Source: Plasmodium brasilianum (Eukaryota > Apicomplexa > Aconoidasida > Haemosporida > Plasmodiidae). Taken from it: a stretch of DNA of 64,000 nt. Under the pieces are notes generated by a model. It was not told the origin of the DNA. It did not search any database and worked only from the letters and a program-made list of their open reading frames with translations. How positions within the stretch are numbered: the stretch's first letter is position 1; every line of letters begins with the position of its first letter. Shown piece by piece: positions 11,018 through 22,120 of this stretch. The DNA lies in assembly GCF_023973825.1 (NCBI RefSeq), contig NC_090123.1:316001-380000 (forward strand), read 5' to 3'. Position numbers and translations under genes: made by a program.

Positions 11018-13201
11018 ATGCTAAGAATCATCTATGTGGTATTAACTGAATGCTTCATTGGTTTACTTACCACGTACCTCCTTCACTTTGAGATTGTAGA
11101 ATGCGAAAATAAATTATTTCCCATATACAAAGTACTTCCACATATAATAAGTAATACAAAACTGCTTAATACAAAGGAGCTTAATCGAAAAGCACAAAAG
11201 AAATATTTAAAGAAATATTTATTTTTATCAAAAAACTGTTTTTCAAAAATCAACGATTCAACATCAAGTGATCCAATTTTAAAATACCACAAAGGAAATA
11301 GTGTGTCACATAGAATAAAAAATAAATGTGCTACATTTAATACGAATTATTTTTCTTTTGTCAAATTAAGGAAATTAAAAATTTTTAACAATGATGTTCA
11401 TAAGGATAAATTTTTAGGAAATGATAAAAAGGAAGAAGAGGACAAAGAGAGTGATAAGAATGGGAGTGTAAAACATGTAAAACGGGATCCTTATGGAAGT
11501 GGAAAAATTAAAAAAAGTGTAATTAGTAACAAGATTGAACCGAATGAACAAGATGAAAAATGGAAAAGATATCTGCAGGACAAACGAAGGAAAGAAATAC
11601 TAAAAGATTTAGGAAATAAAATGAAGAGAAAAAATAAAATAATAGGAAAAGGATATGTAAGACAGGGTACACCAAGTACTGGTGATCATACGGGTATAGT
11701 AGGAGTACATCAAGATGTAACAAAAACTAGAAAAGCAAAGGATGAAAAAGAGTACAAAGCAGCGGACGAGGAAATGGATGCATATGGAGATAAACATGAG
11801 GAAGATGATGAAGTTGAAAATGACAACTTGGACGAGGATTATGACGACGATGACGATTACGACGACGATGAGGATGAAGATGATGATGATGATGATGAGG
11901 ATGATGAGGATGATGAGGATGAAGACAACCATTTTGATTACTTCAACGACAGGAGTTATTCCGGTCAATCGGGTCAATTGGGCCACTCGAGACAGTCAAG
12001 GGAAAGCCTTTTTACGAATTATGGAAAAAACGAAAATAAGGATAACGGTATACATTACGATGGTAGGAGAGAGAACTTTTCTTCAGGCCCCTCATCCTCA
12101 TCAGGTTCATCATTTAACGAAAGCATAAACAATATTTTTACTTCAAGAAAAACGAAAGATTACCCATTATTTTTCCCCTTAAATAATAAATCATTTGAAA
12201 ACAGTAACAACAAATATTTCGATAAGATATGTAGTATACCCCCGAATGAATTGATTAACCGCTTTTTTGAAAATACGTCAGAAAGAGTTAAAGATGCTGT
12301 AAAAAATATAATATTTAATATTATAGGAAATATTCAAAAGTACACTATTGAAACTTCTATTTTAATTACATATGATAAATTGTATAATTTCCTTTTACAA
12401 ATTATCTTAACAGGATATATGATAAAAAATGCTGATTATAGATTAAGTTTAAATGAGTCTCTTTATGACCAAAATAATATTATAAATAAAAAAGAAGAAG
12501 ACATTTATAATCTCAAAAAATCCTTTTATTCCTTATTTGCTGATAGCTATAAAAAAAATAGAGAAGAAACATTAAATTCAAGTGAAGTAAATAGTAAAAA
12601 CAGTTATACTCATCATGTAAGTGGTCAAGAGATGGATGTAAAGGGCATGCCTCAACGTGATAGCAGTGAAAGGGAAACTTCTCTTTACTATAATAAGGAC
12701 TCCTCCGATGGGAGTACCAGCACGTATGACGAAGCGAGTGGAACACATGGCCAGGCTAAAACTACAATTAATTTAAACAATCAATATTACACAAAATGTA
12801 AGAAAATGGAGAATGATGATTTTCCTATAATCAATACAAAAAACTATATAAATTTTTTAAGAAAAAAAGTTAACTCTTTAGAAAACCAGTTGAAAATGTT
12901 AAAAGAAAATAAAAATGTTTTAAGTGATGATTTGCTTTCATATATCAAGTCTCTAACTGATATTCAACTACGCTCATTAACAGATAATATAGGAGCATTA
13001 GTATTAGATGCTACAAAAAAAATTGTAGAATTAGTAATTCAAGGTATGACATTAAATATTAATAAAAATTTATCTAACGAACTTATATATATTAGTGGTT
13101 CAGTATTAACTTACATTTGTTTCTGGCAATTAATTATTGGCTATACATTGCGAGAAATGGAAATAAGAGATGAACTCTCCGACTACCTAAAGGGAAATTA
13201 A
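11018..13201 (+). CDS. Secretory/apicoplast-type protein with DUF760-like repeats, 727 residues
   Basis: Single exon. Residues 1-25 form a hydrophobic signal-like segment (MLRIIYVVLTECFIGLLTTY), followed by a Lys/Asn-rich stretch resembling an apicoplast transit peptide. Residues about 265-310 are an Asp/Glu run. The structured C-terminal part contains two copies of a motif of form GYx(L/I)(R/K)xx(E/D)xRxxL: GYMIKNADYRLSL near residue 466 and GYTLREMEIRDEL near residue 707. The second is preceded by SYIKSLTDIQLRSLT and CFWQLI. This pattern resembles the plant plastid DUF760 family, where a (F/L)W..M..GY.LR..E.R..L signature ends each repeat; that comparison is from memory. A plastid-localised function would fit an apicoplast protein, but its biochemical role is unknown. 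Confidence is high that it is a gene and moderate for the family. Confidence 0.85.
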   Translation: MLRIIYVVLTECFIGLLTTYLLHFEIVECENKLFPIYKVLPHIISNTKLLNTKELNRKAQKKYLKKYLFLSKNCFSKINDSTSSDPILKYHKGNSVSHRIKNKCATFNTNYFSFVKLRKLKIFNNDVHKDKFLGNDKKEEEDKESDKNGSVKHVKRDPYGSGKIKKSVISNKIEPNEQDEKWKRYLQDKRRKEILKDLGNKMKRKNKIIGKGYVRQGTPSTGDHTGIVGVHQDVTKTRKAKDEKEYKAADEEMDAYGDKHEEDDEVENDNLDEDYDDDDDYDDDEDEDDDDDDEDDEDDEDEDNHFDYFNDRSYSGQSGQLGHSRQSRESLFTNYGKNENKDNGIHYDGRRENFSSGPSSSSGSSFNESINNIFTSRKTKDYPLFFPLNNKSFENSNNKYFDKICSIPPNELINRFFENTSERVKDAVKNIIFNIIGNIQKYTIETSILITYDKLYNFLLQIILTGYMIKNADYRLSLNESLYDQNNIINKKEEDIYNLKKSFYSLFADSYKKNREETLNSSEVNSKNSYTHHVSGQEMDVKGMPQRDSSERETSLYYNKDSSDGSTSTYDEASGTHGQAKTTINLNNQYYTKCKKMENDDFPIINTKNYINFLRKKVNSLENQLKMLKENKNVLSDDLLSYIKSLTDIQLRSLTDNIGALVLDATKKIVELVIQGMTLNINKNLSNELIYISGSVLTYICFWQLIIGYTLREMEIRDELSDYLKGN

Positions 13202-13633
13202 TACCTCAGAGCTTTATTAATTTTTTTTTTTTTTTTTTATATTGTAGAAGCTTTTTTAACATCTTATTCATGAAACATAACCTTTGCATGTATATGTGCA
13301 TAGAAGCATATAAAACAGTATAGTTTTTTTGTGTTTTTTTTTATTTTTTTAAATATATATGCACACATTGAGACAAGTTTTGTTTTTGCATTTTTGTTGT
13401 TATTTTTACTTATGCATATATGTGTACATATACATACCTTTGCATGTGTATATGTACATTCGGATTAACCCCCAACATTATGGCAAATATAAAATGACAG
13501 TTGTAAGAACTTCCTTCCATATGTTTTTAATACATTACAAAAACTGCGTAGTCCATATAACATATCATATTATTTTACTTGATTTATTTTTTTTTTTTTT
13601 TTTTTACATAAGGGAAAGTTCCACCATTTTTGA

Positions 13634-13882
13634 TCATTCTTCAAGGTCATTATAATTCATCTTTGATAGATATTCTGAATTTATAATTTCCCTTTTTGGG
13701 TTATTTTGTAAGTTGATAAAACACATTATACTGTAATAAATGTGTTTTCTGAATTTATATGTTCTCTTAATTTTACCTGCACAATTAATGTATGATAGTT
13801 TTTTAATGTGTCATTTTATTTTATGTACAATAGTTAAACAATAAACCTTAGTAGAACCACACATTAGAGTTTGGTTTTCCAT
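13634..13882 (-). CDS. Candidate short two-exon gene, 61 residues
   Basis: Not recognised. Minus-strand exon 1 is 13882..13840, starting MENQTLMCGSTKVY and ending phase 1 before GTTTAAC. Exon 2 is 13776..13634, after the acceptor TTGTGCAG, open for 46 codons to TGA. Total is 186 bases, divisible by three. The second exon is basic (KIKRTYKFRKH) then mixed, ending NYNDLEE, and reads like protein rather than simple repeat. No signal or membrane segment is seen. It lies 3' to 3' with the DUF760-like gene. The donor is not a perfect consensus, so the exon 1 end could be elsewhere. Confidence 0.45.
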
Positions 13883-15886
13883 AGTTTTAATTTCTCATTC
13901 GTAGTGTTCACTTTTTTGCGTGCATGTTTACAAATTTACATATGTGCATGCGCACATATATATGTATATTATTTTTATTCTTATTTTTTTTTTCGACAAA
14001 AGGGCTACTATCTCATACAATGAAACATTTTTGTATTTTATAGGGTGTCTTACACAAATTTATTTTTGTAGAATATATTGTCAACCCAAATGCGCTAATT
14101 TAAAAAAAAAAAAATGTTGGTATGAAAAATTTCCTATTTTTTATTTATTTTTTTTTTTTCTCATTATATATTTTTCCTTAAATATTCAACACAGATTAAT
14201 GCTCAAATTAAAATTTCCCTTCTTTATTTTACTATGTGTTATCCTTATTCTTATGTACACTGTAATAGCGACATAATTGCCCAGACGTTAATAAAAGGTG
14301 CATTTTTCCTTTTACTTATTATGTACACTATGAACATATAAGTATACAAATGTATATATACATATATATGTACTTATATGCTAATAATGCACATTTCATG
14401 TGAAGACACATCTAAATCAAAACGGTGTTATTAAAAGCCTTGATATTACAATTATGCAAAAACAAACTGATTGATTTATAATTTATATTACGTAAAAGAA
14501 TTAAATCAGGTATATATAAATTAAAAAAAAAAAAAAAAAAAAAATTGGCGATATATATATCAGCGGATACGAAGCCGTTAAATATGTTCAGAGTAAACAA
14601 ATCATTTTGTGAATTTACATTACATCATATACATTCTTACACAAAATTATATATGTATAAAAGTATATATTCCTAAATGGCATTCTTATAATATGCAAAA
14701 AGAGAATAGGTGATAAGATGTCCACATTTTTTTTAAATAAATTTATATTTCACATTTTGCTGAAATAACAAACCACATGAACAAGTCAGAATTCTAAGTA
14801 AAAAAAGCTGTATTTTGAATTATGAAATGACTAATAAAAAAAAAAAAAGAAATTAAACAATTAAACAATTAAACAATTAAACAATTAAACAATTAAACAA
14901 TTGAACAATTAATCAAGTAAACAATTAATCAAGTAAACAGTTAATCAAGTAAACAGTTAATCAAGTAAACAATAATAAAACAGTAATCTTAAAAACGAGT
15001 TACATTCATTTAATAAAAATGTCTATTATTAAACTTATGTACGAACATATATGCAACTACTTACTATTGTTATATTTTTATTAATTACACTACATTTTTT
15101 TTTCTTTTTTTCTTATGTATATTAATAATTGATAATTTTCAGAAGCGATATAAATAACCGAGAAGAAAACGAATATGTTCATACTATATTATCATTTAAA
15201 TAATACATTCATTTGAATGCTTAAAGTTTCTTGTAACAGTTCAATTTATTTTGTCACTTTCCCTTATTCTTTGCATATCTATTTTTTTTAATTCTCAAAT
15301 TCTATGGAATATTATTCAAACTTATCTATTTGAACTATTTAAGGAGGAGAACATAAATAAAAATATAAACGAATGATAGGAAGCAAAAGAAAATTTTATT
15401 GTATTCTAGTTATTTTATAATGCTGCAACAGTCTATCATTCAAAAAAAATATTTTAACTTAATAAATAAATAAATTCATAAAAAAAAAAAGCAGAAACGA
15501 AAATGTAAATAAATAAAAAGCCTCAAAAAGTAGACGTTAAATTACAGTGTTTATTTGTGTATATATATATATATATGAATGTATTATGGACTATTAAAAA
15601 TAAAACATTAAAATAGAAAGCAGTACCCAATTTACTGCTTTCGCTTTTATTAAGTGATTACTATTGTATTCATTTTATTGACAACTGCTTTATGCGCATA
15701 AAACTTTCATTCCGCTCATTCAGTGCAAAAATAACATGCCTTCTTCTACCATTTCCCCTTATCTTTTTTTTTTTTTTTTTTTTGTTATTGTTGTTTACAA
15801 TTAGCATTAATACTATCGTATTTGCTTGAATTGCTGCATGTGTATAGTACAAATTTCCTAATTATTTCACACCTATGTGTTTTCTT
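13883..15886. other. Intergenic region with short tandem repeats
   Basis: AT-rich DNA with T-runs. An AAACAATT 8-base tandem repeat (14,850-14,905) grades into AATCAAGTAAACAGTT (14,905-14,970). A 118-codon plus frame at 13,920-14,276 crosses two splice-like sites and ends in a hydrophobic segment, but I could not assemble a consistent gene. Around 14,545-14,690 both strands have short open frames beside a 24-A run; no call is made. Confidence 0.45.
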
Positions 15887-16408
15887 TTATTTTTTATTTC
15901 CAGTACAGTAGTGTTTATTTATCGAGACAATATCCTTTAACCTATCGATTTGTCCCGTCAAATATATATTCAGTTGCTCACACGTTGCTATACATACTTC
16001 TAATTTTCTGAATAAATGCACAAATTTTTTATGTTCAAAAAGATAATAATAATGCGGTACTGTACTGTTATTGGACATAACAAATGTTCTTCTGATAATA
16101 TGTTTAAGATTCTTTAATGCTTTACAATCAATTATGAATGTAATAATTATATGTAAAAGGTCATATTGAATAATGTCCAATGTATCAGCATGACTTATAG
16201 ACTCATTCATATTGTTTAGTTTATTATTTACAAAAAAAAACTTATACTGAAGATCATAAAGAGATATAACTAAATTATTAATTACATTACGAAAGAGTTT
16301 ATTCCTATTAGAAATCCTTTCATCATTCAAAGTATAATCCATTTCTTCTTTTATAACTATATGACAAAAGCAAATTATTGCTTTATTAATGCTTTGTAAA
16401 AAATACAT
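15887..16408 (-). CDS. Conserved-looking protein of unknown function, 173 residues
   Basis: Single open frame starting MYFLQSINKAIICF and ending HYCTGNKK. It is unlike the surrounding DNA in having balanced composition with no simple repeat. It appears all-helical, with hydrophobic stretches such as IIQYDLLHIIITFII (amphipathic or buried rather than a clear membrane span) and LFRKLEVCIATCEQL. No signal peptide, zinc motif or catalytic motif is visible, and I do not recognise the family. An additional 5' exon cannot be excluded, because the DNA just upstream is a (TA)n tract of the kind found in introns. It could be a small helical-bundle subunit of a larger complex; that is a guess. Confidence 0.7.
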   Translation of the reverse strand: MYFLQSINKAIICFCHIVIKEEMDYTLNDERISNRNKLFRNVINNLVISLYDLQYKFFFVNNKLNNMNESISHADTLDIIQYDLLHIIITFIIDCKALKNLKHIIRRTFVMSNNSTVPHYYYLFEHKKFVHLFRKLEVCIATCEQLNIYLTGQIDRLKDIVSINKHYCTGNKK

Positions 16409-17610
16409 ATAATATACATATATATATATATATATGCATATATTTTAGTACAATATATTAGAAGTAGGTTTATACACAAAATATGTGAAAATGCATCTAC
16501 CAAACTGTAAGGAAAATTTTTTTTTTAAAATAATAATTAATGTAGTGTTGCTCTTCTTTTACGGTTCAAGTATATTGTGTAATGTATATTTTTATACATT
16601 TTTTGAGTAAATAAAAAAATTGTATATAAATTGTATACGAATTGTATACGAATTGTATATGAATTGTGTAAATATAATACTAAAAAGAGATGTAGATTCA
16701 AAATTATGCAATTTTAATATATAAGTACATGTGTTCCGTTTTAATACAAATACCATATATTACATCGTTTAATTACATAATGCACAAATTTATTAATATT
16801 TTTGTAGATAGTATTTTACATCTTTAAAAGATAAAGTGTATATATAGTAGAATAACAAAATTTAAAGTAATGTTAAGATAGGCTGAATGATGAATTACAC
16901 ATACTGTGTAAAGGGTATGGATTGTATCTAAATTGACCCTAAAATAAAAAATGCTTACACAAAAAGAATAAACACATTTAAGTGTATAAACATAAGCACT
17001 ACAAGTAACCAATTTTTTTTTTTTTTTTTTTAAGGTGATCCTATTTTCTTAACTTTTGTTAATCTTTAAACAAACGCCAAATTTAAAAATAATATAAAAT
17101 TTTAAAGGAAACAGGTTACTTCAAAAAAATTTTCCACGCAAAAAAATGAAGCTTAAAAAATTTACATACTCTACACATCCTTATCATGTTGTATGATAAA
17201 TATAATGTATACTTTTTCTTAAAAGTGTTTTGTGGAAATACTATTTTTCGCTTAAAAATAAGAGAAGAAAAAGGCAAAAATGAGAAAAAAAGAGAACAAA
17301 TGGGAAAGAAACGTGTAGAAACGAGAAGAAATGAGAAGAAATGAGAAGGAAAGAGAAGGAAAGAGAAGAGAAAAAAATAAAGAAAAAAAAATAAAGAAAA
17401 AAAAATAAAGAAAAAAAAATAAGGAGAAAAAAATAAAGAAAAAGAAATTCCATTACAAATATTTGTTCATGATCTTAATACTTAATAAAAAAAAAAGTTC
17501 AAAAAAAAAAAAAAAAAAAAGCTGCTACCTCTAGTTGAGATTATTCAAACATGAACAGGAAAAAACAAATTGGTTGATGATAGTTCGTTTTCTTTTATAC
17601 ATATATATAT
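16409..17610. other. Intergenic region
   Basis: AT-rich DNA with a TGTATACGAAT repeat near 16,620-16,665 and a purine-rich tract at 17,250-17,450 (repeats of GAGAAGAAAT then AAAAAAATAAAG). No supported gene. Confidence 0.55.
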
Positions 17611-17783
17611 ATGAGTACATTTGTAAAGACATAATTTCCTTAAAATAATATAAAAAAAGCGAATTTATTGGATAATTATCATTAGTTCAGTGTGCTTTGT
17701 GTTCCAACTACTTCAGAAATAAAAAAATACATGAGCAAGCCGTAACACAGCGTACAAAATCTATCTCTTTAGGCTATGAATAA
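17611..17783 (+). CDS. Candidate short exon(s) with a CxxC motif
   Basis: The firm part is an exon at 17691..17783 after the acceptor TTAGTTCAG. Its 30 codons start CALCSNYFRNKKIHEQ, end SLGYE and stop at TAA. The CxxC followed by YF and a histidine resembles half of a C2H2-like zinc finger. A minimal phase-matched first exon is 17611..17622 (MSTF, donor GTAAAG, 68-base intron), which would give only 34 residues; the true 5' exons may lie further upstream. The exon is markedly less AT-rich than its surroundings. Family unknown. Confidence 0.4.
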
Positions 17784-18950
17784 TAGAGGATTATGAAAAA
17801 AAAAAAAACATATGGCTAGTATTAGCAGTTGTGCAAGTACCAAAAATGCACAGATAAAAATAAAAATTTGGTGCTTTTAAGTTCGTCTTCCCACATTTTT
17901 ACTTAAAATAAAATATGCATATAATGTCTTCCTACGTATATGTTTATATAAAATGGCTAATAAGTCCAAAGTTTATTGACCTAAAGAAATATTCGCACAT
18001 ACATAATTTACTTGTATAGAAAAAATTATTTTGCACATATAGCTATATAAAAAAAAAATTCTGAACAAGTCATAAGTTTTCACAAAATATTTCGTTCTCG
18101 ATTAATACAACTCTTATATAAGAGAGAAAAAAAAAAATTCTTTGTGCCTTCAAAAACAATATATCCTATTATGTGTTTATAAATAAAGCGAATTTGTTAG
18201 TGTTTGCATTATCGCTATTTTATTTTTTAACATATTAAATAAATTAGTAGCTTACAATATTGCAGTACAGAATACGAGATGTGTATTTTCATATATATAT
18301 TCACGCACATACATGCAATTTCTTTTTATTCAAAAAAAAGACGAAGCGGCAGAACAACGAAACAACAAAAAGACAAAAAGATATCACATAAAAAAACAGT
18401 CTCTTCAATTTAATCCAAATATAGTATTAACTGAATTGACCTATACATATGAACAAATATAGACTTGCTTCCCCCATAAAATATAATAATTAAAATATGT
18501 TATTCCCAAGAATAACAATACTTTGAACTTTGAAAATTAACACAAAACTATGAAAAGGGAATGACCTTATGCATTCTTCCTCCGCTGTTCATGTTTTAAT
18601 AACGTATCTTCTAACAAAGATATAATATTGCAACGAATTTTGCTTCTTTTACTTTTTTCTCACTTGTTTTGTGTGTTTTGTATGTTTAGACCATTTTGTG
18701 CGTTTTGTACACTTTGCATCTTTTGTTCTTTTTTTTTTCTTTTTAAATGTACATGTTTGAAAACATTTATTAAGGCTTAATCATTCGAATTACTACAAAG
18801 TGGTAAGTTAAATGAATCAAATTGTATATGAATGAAAAGAAAAAATATATTGTCATATAAAAATGGGTAAAAAAATAAAATAAACACATAATAAAATTTT
18901 CCCATAATTTATAATAAAGTCTTCAAATCACAATTAATTATAACAGAAAA
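17784..18950. other. Intergenic region with one minus-strand coding-like segment
   Basis: Mostly AT-rich. The minus strand at 18645..18567 has a 26-codon open segment (starts SKIRCNIISLLEDTLLKHEQ) that looks coding, preceded in the same frame by a TGA and then a low-complexity Gln/Asn string from an ATG at 18,704. No convincing splice structure was found. The remainder is A/T runs and a TTTTGTGTG repeat (18,665-18,725). Confidence 0.4.
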
Positions 18951-19160
18951 ATGTACAATTTTTATGAAAACAAAATAAAAATAACAAATTTGAAAGATTT
19001 CTCTGTCCAATTAATGAAATCTATAAGTTTTTTTTTTTTTTTTTTTCGGGGTTATTTGTATGCTAATTTGTCCCTGCATTTAACACTTTTTGCATATTCT
19101 AAAGATATGTTAGAAATATCCCAGAATCAAGAGAAAGATATTGTATTATTAACTGTTTAG
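18951..19160 (+). CDS. Candidate short gene overlapping the CstF-77 3' end
   Basis: The plus-strand frame is open for 69 codons, beginning MYNFYENKIKITNLKDF and ending QEKDIVLLTV. A typical 78-base intron can be placed inside it at 19027..19104 (GT, T-run, CTAAAG). This joins phase 1 to phase 1 and removes the Phe-run, giving a 43-residue product. Both versions use the same reading frame. Its last 12 bases overlap the convergent stop region of the CstF-77 gene. Product unknown, and it might be a chance frame. Confidence 0.35.
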   Translation: MYNFYENKIKITNLKDFSVQLMKSISFFFFFFRGYLYANLSLHLTLFAYSKDMLEISQNQEKDIVLLTV

Positions 19161-19712
19161 TTCATTTTTAATTTGTATAATTTCCTTTACTGGTATAGGC
19201 TCATAGGGAAATTTCTTCAGCGTTGGTATTGTCAAATTTTGCAAGGAAGTAATTAAGTAATCAATTGAACTGTCCGATAGTCTTACACTTGAATTTTCTT
19301 CTGGTAATATACTCAAAAAGTCATTTATTATATTTGGCATGGTGATATATTCCCTCTTAAAAAAATATTCATTATCGTCACTATTGTTCTTTCTATTTGA
19401 AATGCTAATATAATTTGGATTTTCATTCCAACAAATATTTCTTTCAACACGTTTCTTCTTTTTTCTTTCATCTTCTAAAATCTGATAGTTTTCAAAAGGT
19501 TTATATAAAGACATCATCTTTAAATCAGGCCTAATGATGTAATTAAATGGGGTGTTATTATTACCATCCTTTTTCTCTTCGATTTTCTTTTTTTCTATAC
19601 TCTTTATACTTGCATTATTGTTGTTACTTAATTTCTTTTTTTTTTTTACATAGCTCCGAGAATCCAAAAAATTGAAGGAGTCATAGGTTGACTGAATTAG
19701 GCCTTTTTTTAT

Positions 19713-19749
<37 letters not shown>

Positions 19750-22089
19750 TTCCCACTTTTCTCCTTCAAAATTGGTAGTACCATCGAATTCATTTTTAAT
19801 TATATCCTTACTATCGTTATATTTTATCTCTTCATCCTTTTTAATGACTTGGTTAAACTTGTTCACACCATCTCCGTTTATATTTTTTTTGTGCGATTGT
19901 TCATTCTGTGAAATAGGTACTTTCTTTTCCTTGTCTTCTTGGTCATCCGCCATTTCCATCTCTTCATATTCTTCCACTTCTTCCTCCTCTCCTCCTATTT
20001 TCTTTTCCTTTTTTCTCTTTTCTGTTTCGTAGTCACCATGCGGCATCAGCTCTAGGAACATATCTGTTCTGTTAACATCAAAAAGGGAGAAAGTTTTTTT
20101 TAAAGACACACCACCAAATAATTGCGAATTAATTAAATTTATTTTAAACTGTAAGCTGTCTATATCATTTTTTTTTAAGTTTTCAAGATAACCCTTACAA
20201 AGTATATCCGTAATACTAGTATTTTCTATTATCATATTTTCATTATTGGTAGATGCATTTACAAAATCGAGTAGAACATTTTTATTTTCTTCCATGTTAT
20301 AACCTGAATCATATTTTAATTTTGTTTCATAAAGTTTATTTAAGTTTCTCATATCCCCATATAGTATCTCCAGCTGTATTAACAAATTCCATATTTTTTC
20401 ACATGCTTTATTTTTTTTTTTCAATAATAGAATATAATTGTACTCGAATTGGTTATATTCATTTTGTCCTGACTTTGATTTTACATTTTTCTTGTTTGAT
20501 ATATTAATACCCTTATCATACTGTTCATAAAAATTTACATAAAAATTATGTATAAATTTATAAATTAACGACCTAATATTATCAATATTTCCTTTTTCTA
20601 ATAAGAATTTTATATAATATAAAAGGAAACATTTCTTGGATGAATATTTTTTATACCCTTCATTCATAATATATATAGCTCTTTTTTCATTATTTAAAAT
20701 TCTTCTTTCCATATTAGCACAATAATAATACATATACTGTGAACATTTATCATCATTTATAATTATACCCACATAATATCTCCATATAGTTTCATCATAA
20801 TTTCTCTTAACAAAATTTAAAAAATGTGTATACACAAAATCTCTTCTCCTTTTTTTGTTTATATGAATATATTTTATAAAATAATTTTTTCTTTCTTCTA
20901 TTTTTTCATAATCATTTTGGTTAAATCTTCTTCTTATATCTTCGTCATCTTTATTAGATGGTTCTTTCAACATGTCTTCCATGAAATCTTCTGGTAATTC
21001 TTTTACATTCCTGTTGTTTTCATAATATGTAGTATAACCATTCTCACAATGTGTTACGTAAGAAATATCATTTTGGTCCCTATCTGAGCAATTAGTTTTA
21101 ACTCTTTTAGGTTCATTTTCTTCAGCCCCATTTGCAGCGTCATTTTTGACCCCATTTTTGGTCTCATTTTTCTCCCTACATTGTCTTTCAGTCTTTTTTC
21201 TTTTATTCCTCGTGTTGTCTAAACCTTCATAGGGGAACATATTAAATTTGTTTTTAGAATACAAAAAGGGGAGTGAAAATTTTTTTTTTTTTTTTTTTTT
21301 TTTGAGAAACCTCCTCAAGCATAAGTTGGTATAAAAAATGGGCTTGGTTTATTAAAGAATGTCTTTCAAAAAAGAATGCAAAATTTAATTTTAGCAATTC
21401 ATCAAAAGGAAGATATACTTCTATTGCTTCTCTCATCACCCTAATACCATAGTCATATTTTTTATTTAATAATAAAAATTGAAAATAAGAAAACCATAAG
21501 TCAGCATTAAATTGTAGATGTATTAAGGCCTGTTCATAAACATACATTATTCTTTTACATGCTAATGACAATTTTAATTTTAATGGATTGGTTTTTTCAA
21601 AATTAATTATTTTCATCCATTTTGAGAGTACTGTGGTATTCTCTATTTTATACTTAGCATTAATAGGAATAATTATTTTAAATTTTTTATCATAATTTAC
21701 TTCTTTATACATATTACATAATTCTTTATATGCATTTTTTGAATTTAAATACTGGCTATTATATGTAGATATGGAGCCGTTTGTGAAACTGTCATTTGTG
21801 GTTTTTTCATATGAGCAAAAGCATTTCCATACCTTGTCCAAATATTTTGTAGTGTTATTAAGCCAACAATGGTAAAATTTTCTTAATTTGTCATCACTCG
21901 TGTAATATTCAATGTATGTAATCTTTATACTCTTATCAGGTATGTACGATTTAAAAATGCTCTGTTCCTTTTCGGATGGGAACAGGGGGCCCTCGCCACA
22001 GTCATTAGTATTCCCACTGTAATGGTAGTAATACGCATTATTATTACTATTACTGTTATTATTACTATTACTGTTATTATTACTGTTAC

Positions 22090-22120
<31 letters not shown>

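Noticed and set aside
13920..14276. 118-codon plus-strand frame ending in a hydrophobic tail
   Set aside because: Composed largely of T-run-derived Phe/Leu/Ile and splice-like sites; no consistent exon joining kept it in frame.
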